Of a stretch of DNA of 25,299 nt, positions 8,423 to 18,500 are shown one piece after another. The notes below the pieces were generated by a model that had not been told where the DNA came from, searched no databases, and saw only the letters and a list, made by a program, of their open reading frames with translations. Where the stretch lies: NCBI GenBank assembly GCA_000969725.1, contig JXSR01S043064.1; one strand, 5' to 3'. Numbering within the stretch: the stretch's first letter is position 1; every line of letters begins with the position of its first letter. The translations under genes were made by a program, and so were the position numbers. The DNA is from Ophiothrix spiculata. Taxonomy: Eukaryota > Echinodermata > Ophiuroidea > Amphilepidida > Ophiotrichidae.

Positions 8423-9255
8423 ATTACGTACACTGGTGCGGCAATCGATATACATGTATTTCAATGACCGAAGTGGTGTATCAATACGGTGATTTGTGAC
8501 GATATCATACCAAATATATGTCAATATGATGTTGGAGCTAAAAACATATAACAAATATCAGACTATGGCAATCAAAATTTTGAGCAAACACGATTGAAAC
8601 ACAATAGGCCTACATGTATATTCAATGAAGCCTAAGCAATGCTGTAATTGATATTCGAATTACAAGTACCACTTCGAAACTTGTCTAATATATCAATACA
8701 GTGAGCCGGCAGGCGCGATGTTTCCCTTTCCAGTGACCAGACTGGCAGTGACATTTTGAATCGACCATGCCTTGGATGTTTATTTTAACACGAATATTAA
8801 TGAGTCAGAAAATTATTTTTAAAAGCCGAAAATATATACCCGGAAGACCAAAAATGTTGCACATTTGTCATGTTTGTGTCTAAATACTGTGTATTTTATA
8901 ATGCAATTCGATTTACCGAACTATGTGTGACATTTCGTGCAATTTTACTGACAAGTAATTTCACGCCATGTACCTTCAAAATCAGCTGGTGATTTTCTTT
9001 AAAAATATCAATTCAATATAAAATATATATTTATGCCGATCGGCTTATAGCAAATTTTAAACATTTTTGTAGAAAGTCCTGTAAAAATCTTGTGTTAAAG
9101 TATGCTAAAACAAAATTCATGTAAGGGTCCCTTTGTTTAACTCTAAACACTGAAAATCCACACGTTTAAAAGTGAATGTTCCATACTATTCCGCATGCGT
9201 AACCAATTGCTTTCAATAAGTTAATTATAATCTTGAATTCCATTCGTAAACATTG
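8423..9255. other. Gene-free region
   Basis: AT-rich sequence with no recognisable protein, RNA or transposon. It contains CACGAATATTAATGAG near 8790, a motif also present near 17580 and 19893. Confidence 0.4.
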
Positions 9256-9259
9256 TCAG

Positions 9260-9325
9260 TTCTCTGGTCTAGCGGTTATATAGTTCGAATCCTTTTCTGA
9301 AGACAGTGGGTTCGAGTTCCGTCAT
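9260..9325 (+). repeat. tRNA-like remnant (SINE head or tRNA pseudogene)
   Basis: Box A-like TGGTCTAGCGG near 9276 and box B GGTTCGAGTTCC near 9309 are spaced as in a tRNA. A TTC can sit in the anticodon loop (Glu-like), but the anticodon and acceptor stems pair poorly. I read it as a decayed tRNA-derived sequence and not a working tRNA. Confidence 0.5.
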
Positions 9326-9507
9326 TTAGTCGTTTTGATAAATTGATGAAGGGGTTCAAATTGTTTTGCTTAAAAAGTCTCAAAATAGTTGATTTTTATA
9401 TAATGCTTCTTTCTTACCAACAACAAAAAATATTCACATGCATTGTATTGGATAAATTCCAATTTTTATACATCCGTTCCAAATTTGCATTTGCTTTCAC
9501 CATTTTC

Positions 9508-9552
9508 AGATAATAAGGGTTCAAAGTCAGCCTTCTCAGCAGGTCGCGTTTA
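9508..9552 (+). repeat. Dispersed repeat, copy 1
   Basis: AATAAGGGTTCAAAGTCAGC followed by CTTCTCAGCAGGTCGCGTT closely matches 19230-19272 in intron 2 of GPCR B. A palindromic CTCGCGA follows. The rest of 9326-9733 shows nothing recognisable. Confidence 0.5.
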
Positions 9553-9733
9553 AAAAAACAAAATCTCGCGATCATGTTTTCTCGTTTGGCGAGACTTGGA
9601 TTTTAGAATTCGCATAATGAGGTTGTTGACATGGTCGCTACGATTTAATAGACTGAATAGGCCTGTAATTTAAGTATTAATCCCGGGTTATTAATACGGT
9701 ATATCAATTGTGGGGCGCATTGTACATTTCCAT

Positions 9734-9786
9734 CTTACAGAGGTCCAAGTGGGCAAAGCCCTTACAGAGGTCGAGTGGGCAAAGCC
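9734..9786 (+). repeat. 27-bp tandem duplication
   Basis: CTTACAGAGGTCCAAGTGGG plus CAAAGCC is followed at once by a 26-bp near-copy (CTTACAGAGGTCGAGTGGGC plus AAAGCC). A small ORF across it has no recognised family. 9790-10500 downstream holds nothing I recognise. Confidence 0.65.
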
Positions 9787-10519
9787 CCATGTCCCATCTT
9801 TAATAGATATACGTATAAGAACCTTAAAATATATTCTTAGATTCATGAATATTCATGTTTATCGCCAGGTATACAATAATGATTTCAAGGATGCTACATT
9901 TTGAGTTGTTGGAGACTTGCTGTCTGCTTTGAAAGGATAGATCGATTCAATTGGATTTCCTTATTACCTGAGCTATTTACGCATTAACTATTGAATAATA
10001 TACCAATGAGTCGTTCTTCGGGGAAAATGTTTTTTCTTGGTGAATAAAAAAGCCTCAAAGTGACAAACTGAAGCAAAAAAAAATGCCATTACTCTATAAA
10101 TGTTGACTTTTGTTATATTCATTTGTTTGCATATTTATTGAAATCGTTTCCGGAAACAGGTCTTTAATTTGGTAGGTAAATGCTTAAAAAGTTAAAACGT
10201 AGCTTTGTGTTTCAATATCCTCTTATGACAACCGTACAATACGGTGTCGTTTCCGACTAAAGTTCTATTACAGCAAATCCCACGCTTTTCATTACAACAA
10301 AATGCTGAAAAATTATAGACAAATTTAGTTATCAATGTTGTCAATCATCCATTAGCTTTTTAAACACGCTACAGATACAACGCATGTAATTTCTGAATGC
10401 AGCATTTACATAAAATAACATTCTTAGAAAAGTTATAAAACTACACAAATATTGAACAAAATTTAATCCTATCATTATGAGAAATACCCTGAAAAGTTAA
10501 CAACAATTTGGTTTTTGTA

Positions 10520-10725
10520 TAGGTTACTTGTGTTTTGTCTTTGATTCTGTTATATTATATGTGTTTCTTTAAGTTTAAGGGTTGTGATTACCTCTGGCCT
10601 TTCTGGCCTTTTTATCACATCTTCCATATTTTTTTGTTTGTAATTTAATTGTCTTTTTACTATTTTAATTTGTACATATTATGGAAAATAAAACTGTTTG
10701 AACTGAACTGAACTGAACTGAACAA
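10520..10725 (+). mobile_element. LINE 3' end with (TGAAC)n tail
   Basis: A 3' UTR-like stretch has TCTGGCCTTTCTGGCC (~10592), then ATGGAAAATAAAACTG with a polyadenylation-type signal, and ends in a pentameric run (TTGAAC TGAAC TGAAC TGAAC TGAAC). CR1/L2-like LINEs end in this way. No ORF remains upstream, so this is a strongly 5'-truncated copy. Confidence 0.65.
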
Positions 10726-11009
10726 CATCTGGGTACAAAGAACTTTGATACACCTAGTTCAATTTTGTGAAATGTCGTGTAATTTTGCGATATCATTCTT
10801 TTTCATGACAGTAGGCAAAAGTGGTCTGTATGTAATTGCTTCAAAAATCTACGTTCATGCTTTTCGCAAATTTACAACATTATTCTTTTAATACTCTTAA
10901 TATCTTACGTTAATATAACCTAAAGTAAAATCGGAGAAAGGGTACAAAATGTACCATTTTCAATGCCCTAACCGAAAGCTTGAATATAGCTAGAACAGAT
11001 TTGTGAGCA

Positions 11010-12075
11010 TTAGATTGAATTTTGGCAGCCATTTTGGAGCTTAATATAAGTACGATTTGGATTTGAAACATGTTTACAGCATAATTTGAGAATAACTATG
11101 TCTGTTTTAACTGAGGTGCAGGATTGGGTCTTTTTGTTAAAATGTTCCCATTCAATGGCAATTCTCCATTCGTATTTTTCAAGAACGTTGATGTTTTAAC
11201 TTTGGAAGACTTTAGTGATTTTTGGAATAGTTTAATGTTTTTAATGGTGATATATTGTAGATGTAACCCATTACACTGCATTAAAACAATTTCGGTGGCC
11301 ATTTTTAGATTTACTATTTTGAATTTGAGTCATGTTAACCACAAAAATGTAAATGTAACAACGTTTCTCAGTGATTATTTTGAATATTGTATGTATTTAT
11401 ACCTGATTATTTGTAAGTTTAAACCATTTTTGTGCATAGAAGACAATCTTGGCAGCCGTTTTGGAACTTACAATGGGCTTCATTCTGAATTCCAATCATG
11501 TTATCAACATAATATGACCATTTTTAAAATCGAAAGACATTTTGAAGATTTTATGTTGATTTACTGTCGATATTATCCATTTTTGTGCATAAAAATAAAT
11601 TTTAACGTTCATTTTGTAACTTACTATTAAGATAATTTTGATTTTGCAAATATGTTAACACTAAACTTAGAGGCAATTGTTCTTGCAGAGACCTAACAAA
11701 ATTTCACAGTGATTATTTTGAATATTTCATGCGCTTATAGTTGTAATTCATAAAAACCGTTTTGACGGTTATTTTGGAAATCCCTATGGGCGTCATTTTG
11801 AGTTTTGAATATTTAAATGGACAAACGGTCTTGTTGTAACATGATAGCTTTATTTCTATCATTTTGTTTTTGATATTTATCGTCTTAAAGATTGCTTTAA
11901 TTAATTTTATTGAAAATTATGCTCTTCTGAAGGCTATTTTGGTGATTACTTTTTTTTTGCCATTTTGAATTTTTATCTTATTTTAGGCCAAATATGTTTA
12001 GTTTTGCTTTATGATTTTCAGAGACCAAGATATAAGCAAAATATAATTTAAAACGGCGGCCATGACATATTTGAA
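11010..12075 (+). repeat. Degenerate tandem array, ~155-bp period
   Basis: A block like TTTGGCAGCCATTTTGGA recurs in altered form near 11021, 11154, 11291, 11450, 11601, 11761, 11931 and 12050. It is followed by AACTTAC, GAATTTTGAATCATGTTA, GTGATTATTTTGAATATT and ATTTTTGTGCATA-like blocks. The spacing is 120-170 bp. The 168-codon plus-strand ORF at 11124-11630 lies across the repeats and has no protein family; I do not call it a gene. It looks like an old satellite or an internal transposon array. Confidence 0.6.
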
Positions 12076-12146
12076 GATAGACATTTTCACATTTTGAATT
12101 CTTGCACAGATATAATTACACAACTAATGTAAACTATTGGACCAAA

Positions 12147-12592
12147 TAGACCTTTTCAAAACACGACTTTCCGAGAATTACCGAAGCCGATTTTACACTT
12201 TCCAGCAATTGCCGACAGAAAAAGGGACTCACTAACACAATACCCAGAATGTTACGTCCACGTTCACGTTAACTAACTGCGTACGAATTCGAACTTGTAA
12301 TTAGGATTAGCACTAACGAGTCACTTTAAGTGTTATTGCCCTGATGTTGTAAATGGAAGTTTCACTCTTTGTGTCGGTGAGCGTATGGTACCACCAGCCA
12401 AAATTGTTCAGAATTAATGCATCTAATAATGTATGGGTCTGGTTATATTTAGTTTTCACTTTAATTGCACTGAAATTCGGAAAATTTTGTTGACAAAATT
12501 GTACATACCAATGAGCTTGTACGTGATTCGTTGAAAAAATGGCCACGTGATCAACGTTCCGGAGATTTCCGAATGGATTTTGAAAAGGTCTA
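12147..12592. mobile_element. TIR element (MITE) with TAGACCTTTTCAAAA ends
   Basis: TAGACCTTTTCAAAACACGA starts at 12147. Its inverted partner, TAGACCTTTTCAAAATCCAT on the minus strand, starts at 12592. Similarity continues about 40 bp (CTTTCCGAGAATTACCG against TTCGGAAATCTCCGG). TA at each end is the likely target. The element is 446 bp; inner ORFs are short and unrecognised, so it is non-autonomous. Confidence 0.7.
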
Positions 12593-12599
12593 TGAGCTT

Positions 12600-13200
12600 A
12601 TTTGCATAGTGACAGACTCTCCATCCCATGTGATACACTAAGAACCAATCAGATGCTAAGAGTCTGCATTATTCATTATATTACGTGTGTTTATTCATGT
12701 GAAATTTATACACATGTATTTTGTGATCGTCCAGCTAACAGCAGCCGTAAAGTCGCCCCCTGGTCACATTTTCACTTTTTTTACAAATCGGCCATGCATG
12801 TTATAAGGTTTACAATGACACCTCGATGAACTTTACCCGACATCCACAAGTCAAGTTATGGTCGGTCAAAGTTTGTCATCTGCATGTAGTATGATAGATG
12901 AAACTAAGATAAACGCATTCAAAAATCAGCCAGCTATATAGTTTTCTGTTGGTGATCCTTATAAGATGTGAATTTTTTCATACTTAGGTTCAGTTTTTCT
13001 GAATAAAACTTTCCATGTGTTAGGAAGAATGCGTGAATATTGCAAGTTTACGAAAACAAAAACAATAAACATAATAAAACAATAACCTGTAGCACAAAAT
13101 AAAGCTTGTCAACTTTACGGCTGTTAGATTCTAGAATGTCACATTTAGGCAGATGCATGTTTTCGACATATACATAGTTACTCTTAATATCTGATTATTT
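12600..13200. other. Gene-free region
   Basis: AT-rich sequence with no recognisable feature. An octamer-like ATTTGCAT is at 12600-12607, directly after the TIR element. Short ORFs are unremarkable. Confidence 0.4.
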
Positions 13201-13321
13201 TATCAAGTGACAATTCCATGAATAATTATGCAAATTTAGCTGGTGAAATGTTTACTATAATAAGAAAAATCACATGAATTTGCCTTTCGACTTCACGACC
13301 CCACGTGACGCATGTATACGG

Positions 13322-13464
13322 TATAACACCAGAACAAAGATGTGCAAACGTCAAAATTATCGCAATACTGAGCAGGATAACATCATAAACACTTTGTAGT
13401 TACACTACAACGATCTCAAATTGTTGTGTTTCGGTTTAATAGCAAACTGTTGTTTTTACTTAAG
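13322..13464 (+). promoter_or_regulatory. Putative promoter and 5' untranslated exon of GPCR gene B
   Basis: A weak TATA-like TATAAC (13322-13327) follows an E-box-type CCACGTGACG (13301-13310). A splice donor TAAG/GTAAGAAA lies at 13464/13465. The distance from TATA to donor is about 140 bp, close to that in gene A (about 137 bp). A strong acceptor (TTATTGTTCTTTCAG, ending 14836) lies 29 bp upstream of the gene B ATG. This would give an untranslated exon and a ~1.4-kb first intron. It is inferred from signals and paralog comparison. Confidence 0.4.
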
Positions 13465-13466
13465 GT

Positions 13467-13560
13467 AAGAAATTTTTGTTGTTGTTGTTTTGCTTTGTTT
13501 TACATTGTTTTCCTTTGTTTTGTTTTGCATTGTTTTTGTTTTGTTTTGTTTTGTTTTCAA
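13467..13560 (+). repeat. TTTTG-rich low-complexity tract
   Basis: TTG triplets and TTTTG/TTTTGTTTTG pentamer runs. The 80-codon ORF crossing it is Phe/Leu/Cys junk from the repeat. 13561-14308 downstream is AT-rich with nothing recognised. Confidence 0.75.
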
Positions 13561-14308
13561 AGGAGAGTGAGGGGCATTTCAAAGCAAACAAGAATAAATG
13601 CAAAAGTATATTTTGCAAATTATTCCAAAATTAAAAATCCGAGGAACGTATTTTTTGTATTAGATTAAAGAAAACTAAATTTCTTTTTTAAAATATAATC
13701 CAAATTTTGGATACTCTTAAAATAACTTTAACTCATGTTTGTTTGTTTTTTCTTTTTAAAAAACTAAATTTCTCATTTTTTTCATTTTTAGACTGATAAC
13801 ACTTTTGTCCATTATTACTGAATAAGTAAAATTATGACAAATTGTGTTGAAATTAATTGGAAATAGTTTACACTTTTTCATGGCACCTAGTTTTTGTTCA
13901 ATATGAAGTCTTTTTAATAACTTGATATGTAAAATTGGCATTCAATTTGCAGACAAATAGTAACGAAAGTAACGCACACTTTGACCTACAATTCCTAGCA
14001 AGAAATTGTAAGGTGCATTTAATAAACAAAATCGTTTTAATGTGACGGTCTTTGCAAAATATTAAAGTAATGAAAAATAAAAATATGAATTTACATTTTG
14101 CCTATGTTCTTTTTCGGTAAACGAATTTTTAAAGATATTTTGTGACAAGTAAATGTCTGTTGCTATCAGTGCAAAGTTTCGTCTTCCAAGTATAGGAGAA
14201 AAAAGTCAAAATCAATTAAAGATATAACTGAGATGCAACACGAACAACATGAAATGACGAAAAAATGTAAACATGGTATTACCATTTACTGTCATAGACA
14301 TGAAAGCC

Positions 14309-14673
14309 TTAAAGGAGCAATTCGTGGTTCTGATGTGACGAAAACCTACCTAGTTTCTAGATAAATAAAAATTAGAGATATTTGTCAGCATAAATGTATG
14401 CTGAAATTTCATATAATGCTGACCATTCATTTTCAAAGGTATACGCTTTTTAGCATTTTTAAAAAAGCTGCTGTGTTGTAATTACTGTAGGGACTCCAAC
14501 AGTAATTAGAAAATGGCCCATTTTCTCACTTTTTTTCAAAAACACAAGCACATTTTAAAGAAAGGTTTGGGGTTTGTAGCATATACCAGTCAAGGGTTCC
14601 TGCTATCTAAAAGACTCAGTTTTGATAGAGGTGACCTTAAGGATGAAAAGTGGATCATGAATTGCCCTTTTAA
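14309..14673. mobile_element. TTAA-flanked MITE upstream of GPCR B
   Basis: The ends are TTAAAGGAGCAATTCGTG (14309) and, on the minus strand, TTAAAAGGGCAATTCATG (from 14673). Both start with TTAA, the target of piggyBac-type elements. The element is about 365 bp and non-coding. It ends about 190 bp before the GPCR B start codon, inside its putative 5' UTR intron. The superfamily is inferred from the target site only. Confidence 0.6.
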
Positions 14674-14865
14674 CTGAGTGAATTCGACCTTATTCAAATC
14701 AAATTCAGTTTTTAGTGCAAACGTTTGCTGATTTAAGTCTAATTGAATATCACTCGAATTTAAGACAACACATTCTTGTTTGCAGTAACATTGAAATATT
14801 CATTGTCAATATGTGTCAATGTTATTGTTCTTTCAGATTAAAGTATTTAAGAATAAGACAAAAGC

Positions 14866-15559
14866 ATGGGGAGAACATACGGATTTCAGTGTGTTGAAAA
14901 TACATCGACCTTTCTAATGGTTCACGACTACATTTACGCATTTATTATAAGGGGAGAAACTCAGACGTTCATAATGACAGTTTTGCAACCAATAACAGCA
15001 ATAATAGGACTCATCTTAAACATGAGTTTTGTAGCCGTCGTTTTAAAGATTCAAAATATGAGAACAGTCACCAATGGATATCTGACATGCTTAGCAATTT
15101 CCGATATTTTGTTTTCAGTGTATTCTTCGGCTCTTAACTTAGCGATGTGGATTTCAACACCGTATGCTAATGATCGAGCATTCTTAGGACGCTCTGGTTG
15201 TGTCATAGACACATTAGTTGTGAAAATTACCTATTTTTTCTCCCTCTTTATTGTAACTATTGTAAGCTTCGATCGTTATTTAGCTATATGCTATCCACTA
15301 AAACACAGGATGATGACTGGCAAGACGCGAGCAATTCGATTGACTTTGGGATGTCTTATCTTAGCCACTATCTTAACCATTCCAGTCATCTACATGAGGT
15401 CATTTATGTATCCTCTTTGCTTAAAATATCCTGACGGATCAGATTCTCTCCCTGGTGTGATTGCAACTTGTGGAGTAAAGCAAGGTTATCTCAATATAGT
15501 TGTAGCAAAACAGCTAAAAATCACCATCGAGTTTCTGCCGTTTCTGCTATGCTTCATTG
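14866..15559 (+). CDS. GPCR gene B coding exon 1 (N-terminus to TM5)
   Basis: Residues 1-231 plus one base. It ends CFI-G at donor ATTG/GTAAGG. The acceptor-like TTCTTTCAG at 14828-14836 suggests the exon begins at 14837 with a short 5' UTR. The length equals that of gene A exon 1 once the MITE there is removed. Confidence 0.9.
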
Positions 15560-18500
15560 GTAAGGAAATCATAATTATATTTAAGGTGTATTTATATTTT
15601 TTGATAGTGATAATAGGCTGAATTCACAAAAGTAGCAATTGTTAGTAAGCAAAAGATATTCATCAAAAGCAATAGCTAGATTTGAAAAGGTGTAATTTTA
15701 GCGATTGCTTAGAAACATATTTACAACTTTTTGCTCGGTCAAAAACCTTTTTCTTGTCTGGATTCAACCAAGACAAGCAAAAAGAATAAAGCCACCGTAG
15801 CATTTATAAGAAATTAGAAATTGCTTTTCTACCTCGTGGAAGTTTTCAGGCACTAATGTTTCAGCAAGACACGCTATATTTACTGAATCAATTCTTCTAA
15901 TTTTTTGACAAATGATTTATATCATCAATATTAACACAGCTCATTATGTTTTCTTACTCAGCACAAAAATAGCAGAAAAATTAGCGTATACATACAGTGA
16001 TAAGTTCTTCAAATAAGATCTTGCTAAAATTAATTGGCACATGTCATAAGCAAAATGTCAGCTTTATAAATGTTATGGTGACCGTTGATGGGTTCCTGGT
16101 GGTATATGACATCTTAAAACCCTTTTTAAGATGTAATATACCGCAAGGGACCCTATTTTAGACTATTCCGAAGAAGTGATTTATGTTTGATTTTTCATGA
16201 ACAAAAGATTATTATTGAATCATTGACTAATAAAAAATGTATTTCATTAATTTGATAGAACCCAAAACTAAATTATTCATACATATTAAGTTGAAAAATA
16301 ATGTAACTTTACCATAGATTTACTTGTGGGATACAAGGCACGCCACCATTTTTATTCCGGCATGGAGACAAAATTGGGGGTATTCGGGTTTTGCCGAGGC
16401 TCTCGGGGTTGAATTTGGCGGGTATCGAGTGGACCCAAATACCCTCCATGGCTGACGATGCCATTACACGGACTGGTATACAAAGCCTGGTATCTCCCCT
16501 ATAAATCTATGAACTTTTTTTTTTGGATTTTTATTTCTTGTAAACTTTTTTCAACCTTACCTTTGTATGTAAGGTTGAAAACGTGTTCTTAATTTGAATA
16601 TGTTTTCTGTTTATGTGTAGCTACCAGTTATATGTATGCAAATATAATCATTGCTCTCGGACGAAGAACAACTGCTACAGGTCACAATGAAGCAGCAGAG
16701 CGAAACTTTAAAGTTAGAAACCAAGTAGCCCGGATGCTCGTTACAAACGGTGTTATATGTTTTACTTTACATTTGCCGGTAAGTAAAAATGAAGATCTGA
16801 CCGAAGTGCATTACAAGAAGAACCTTCTGCTACAAAAGTAGTACCAGTGGCGTAGCCAGAAGGGGGGGAAAGGGGGCAATCCCCACTGAAAGAAGCCTTG
16901 CCGCCCCCCCCCCCCCCCCCTGAAAACAATCAAGAAATGTAAAGGTCAAATTGAAATTACATAGTTTTACACTACTTTTCAGTAGCATGCCCCAAAATGG
17001 CCCATTTTATCACCGCAGTGTGCCGTGGTAGCGTTAGTTCACACACAATTACTACTTTTCCTCAGTTTCAATAAAAAGGGGTTAAAGGTTTCGCGCTCTT
17101 TGTGCGCACTTCAAAAATTGTAGAAATTTAGAGCTGAAATTGCAAAATGTGCTTAAAAAGGTAAGAAATTTACTCCTCTTTAAGAACTTCGACCAAAAAC
17201 GTCGTTTTTACATAAGAAAGCTATGAGAAAAATATTGGGGTGACGGTACCACTTGTGTGTCTCCTGATCCGGGGAGTTGCCCCCCGACAAAAAAAAAATC
17301 TTTGCCCCGCCTTGCTATCCCCTTGATAAAAATGTCTGGTTACGCCACTTAGTAGTGCTCAGGAAAAAAGTAATGCAAAAATGAACTGAACCTCCTGCCG
17401 ATCGTGATTTGGGCATTTTCACGGTAACGGAAGGACAATCGCAGAATTTTTCTGTATTTCAAACACATACATTGCCAAAATTGAAAAGGATAAAATGAAC
17501 GTAATTCCATATTTAGTTGAGTATACCTGAAAGCATTCATATTAAACAGGAATTTTTTCATAAAAATTCCTATGTCACAAAATATGAATATTAATGAGGT
17601 CGGTTACGAAAGGACAGCAAAACGGACATGGTTTTTCACCTTGAGTACATTTTTGAAAATGTTTGTGAAATTTATGAAGAAATTTTATTTCAAAGTTACT
17701 GAATGCATTGCTTGGTGTTTCTGCAATAGTTTGCCACATTCCACTTCAAAATATTCCCTACGGTTATGTTTTAATAATACGAATGCGAAGGGATCATGGT
17801 AACGGAAGGACGGTAACGGAAGGTCAATTTGTCCGCTGATTTTTGGGTGCACTGAACCGTAAAACCTGGTCAGGATTAACAAAAAATACAACCTCATGTA
17901 TAAATTTGATCCTTATTTAAGCCATTTAGAACAATAACACCCAAGTAAACAACCAAGAATGGGTTGAAAAAATTAAATAAAAATTACTACTTTTCATTAT
18001 GAAAATCAAGAAATTTGACCAAAAATTAGTTTTTTTAAGGAAATTTCATAGACATTTTTGTTCAGTCTTTTCAAAATTAGGTTCATTTTAAAGAGCTTCA
18101 AAATATTATTCTTTTGATACCAAATATATAGTGGTAGCATTTTTCATTGAAAAAATACATCCATTTTTCAATATTTTTCTCATTTCCACTTTTTCGTAAA
18201 ATTGGCCATTTCTTTTGTCCTTGGATTTAACTGATATGTTGAAAAACTCGAAGAGACCCATCACTTGGTGGCGTGGTCGTGGTGGCGCATTTGCCTAGCG
18301 CGCCTGGCTAGTATACAGGAGGTCGTGGGTTCGAGTCCCATTCACAGCAAGTTACTTTTGCAATTAATTCTACTACGGTCGCGCTGTTACCCATTTCTCA
18401 CATATATATACGGTTGCTCATATAGTTGGAATAAAAATATTTTTACCACTTTTTTTGTAAAGGTTAGTTTATGATGAACATATCTGGGGACTTATGTTGC

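Noticed and set aside
8120-8492. ORFs on both strands with KTKKQNHEK-type sequence
   Set aside because: Right-arm repeats of the foldback element, not protein genes.
11124-11630. 168-codon plus-strand ORF as a gene
   Set aside because: It runs across a degenerate tandem array, has no protein-family motif and no splice or start context; best explained by repeat units lacking stops.
13426-13668. 80-codon Phe/Cys/Leu-rich ORF
   Set aside because: Encoded by TTTTG low-complexity sequence.
15560-15621. Continuation of GPCR B exon 1 to the stop at 15621
   Set aside because: Donor GTAAGG and a downstream exon completing TM5-TM6 show this is intron.
16320-16500. GC-richer patch in intron 1 as an extra exon
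   Set aside because: One frame is open for about 40 codons but the paralog and the exon 1-exon 2 join need no extra exon; no family recognised.
18270-18352. Functional tRNA gene
   Set aside because: Clear box B but poor acceptor and anticodon stems; treated as a SINE head.
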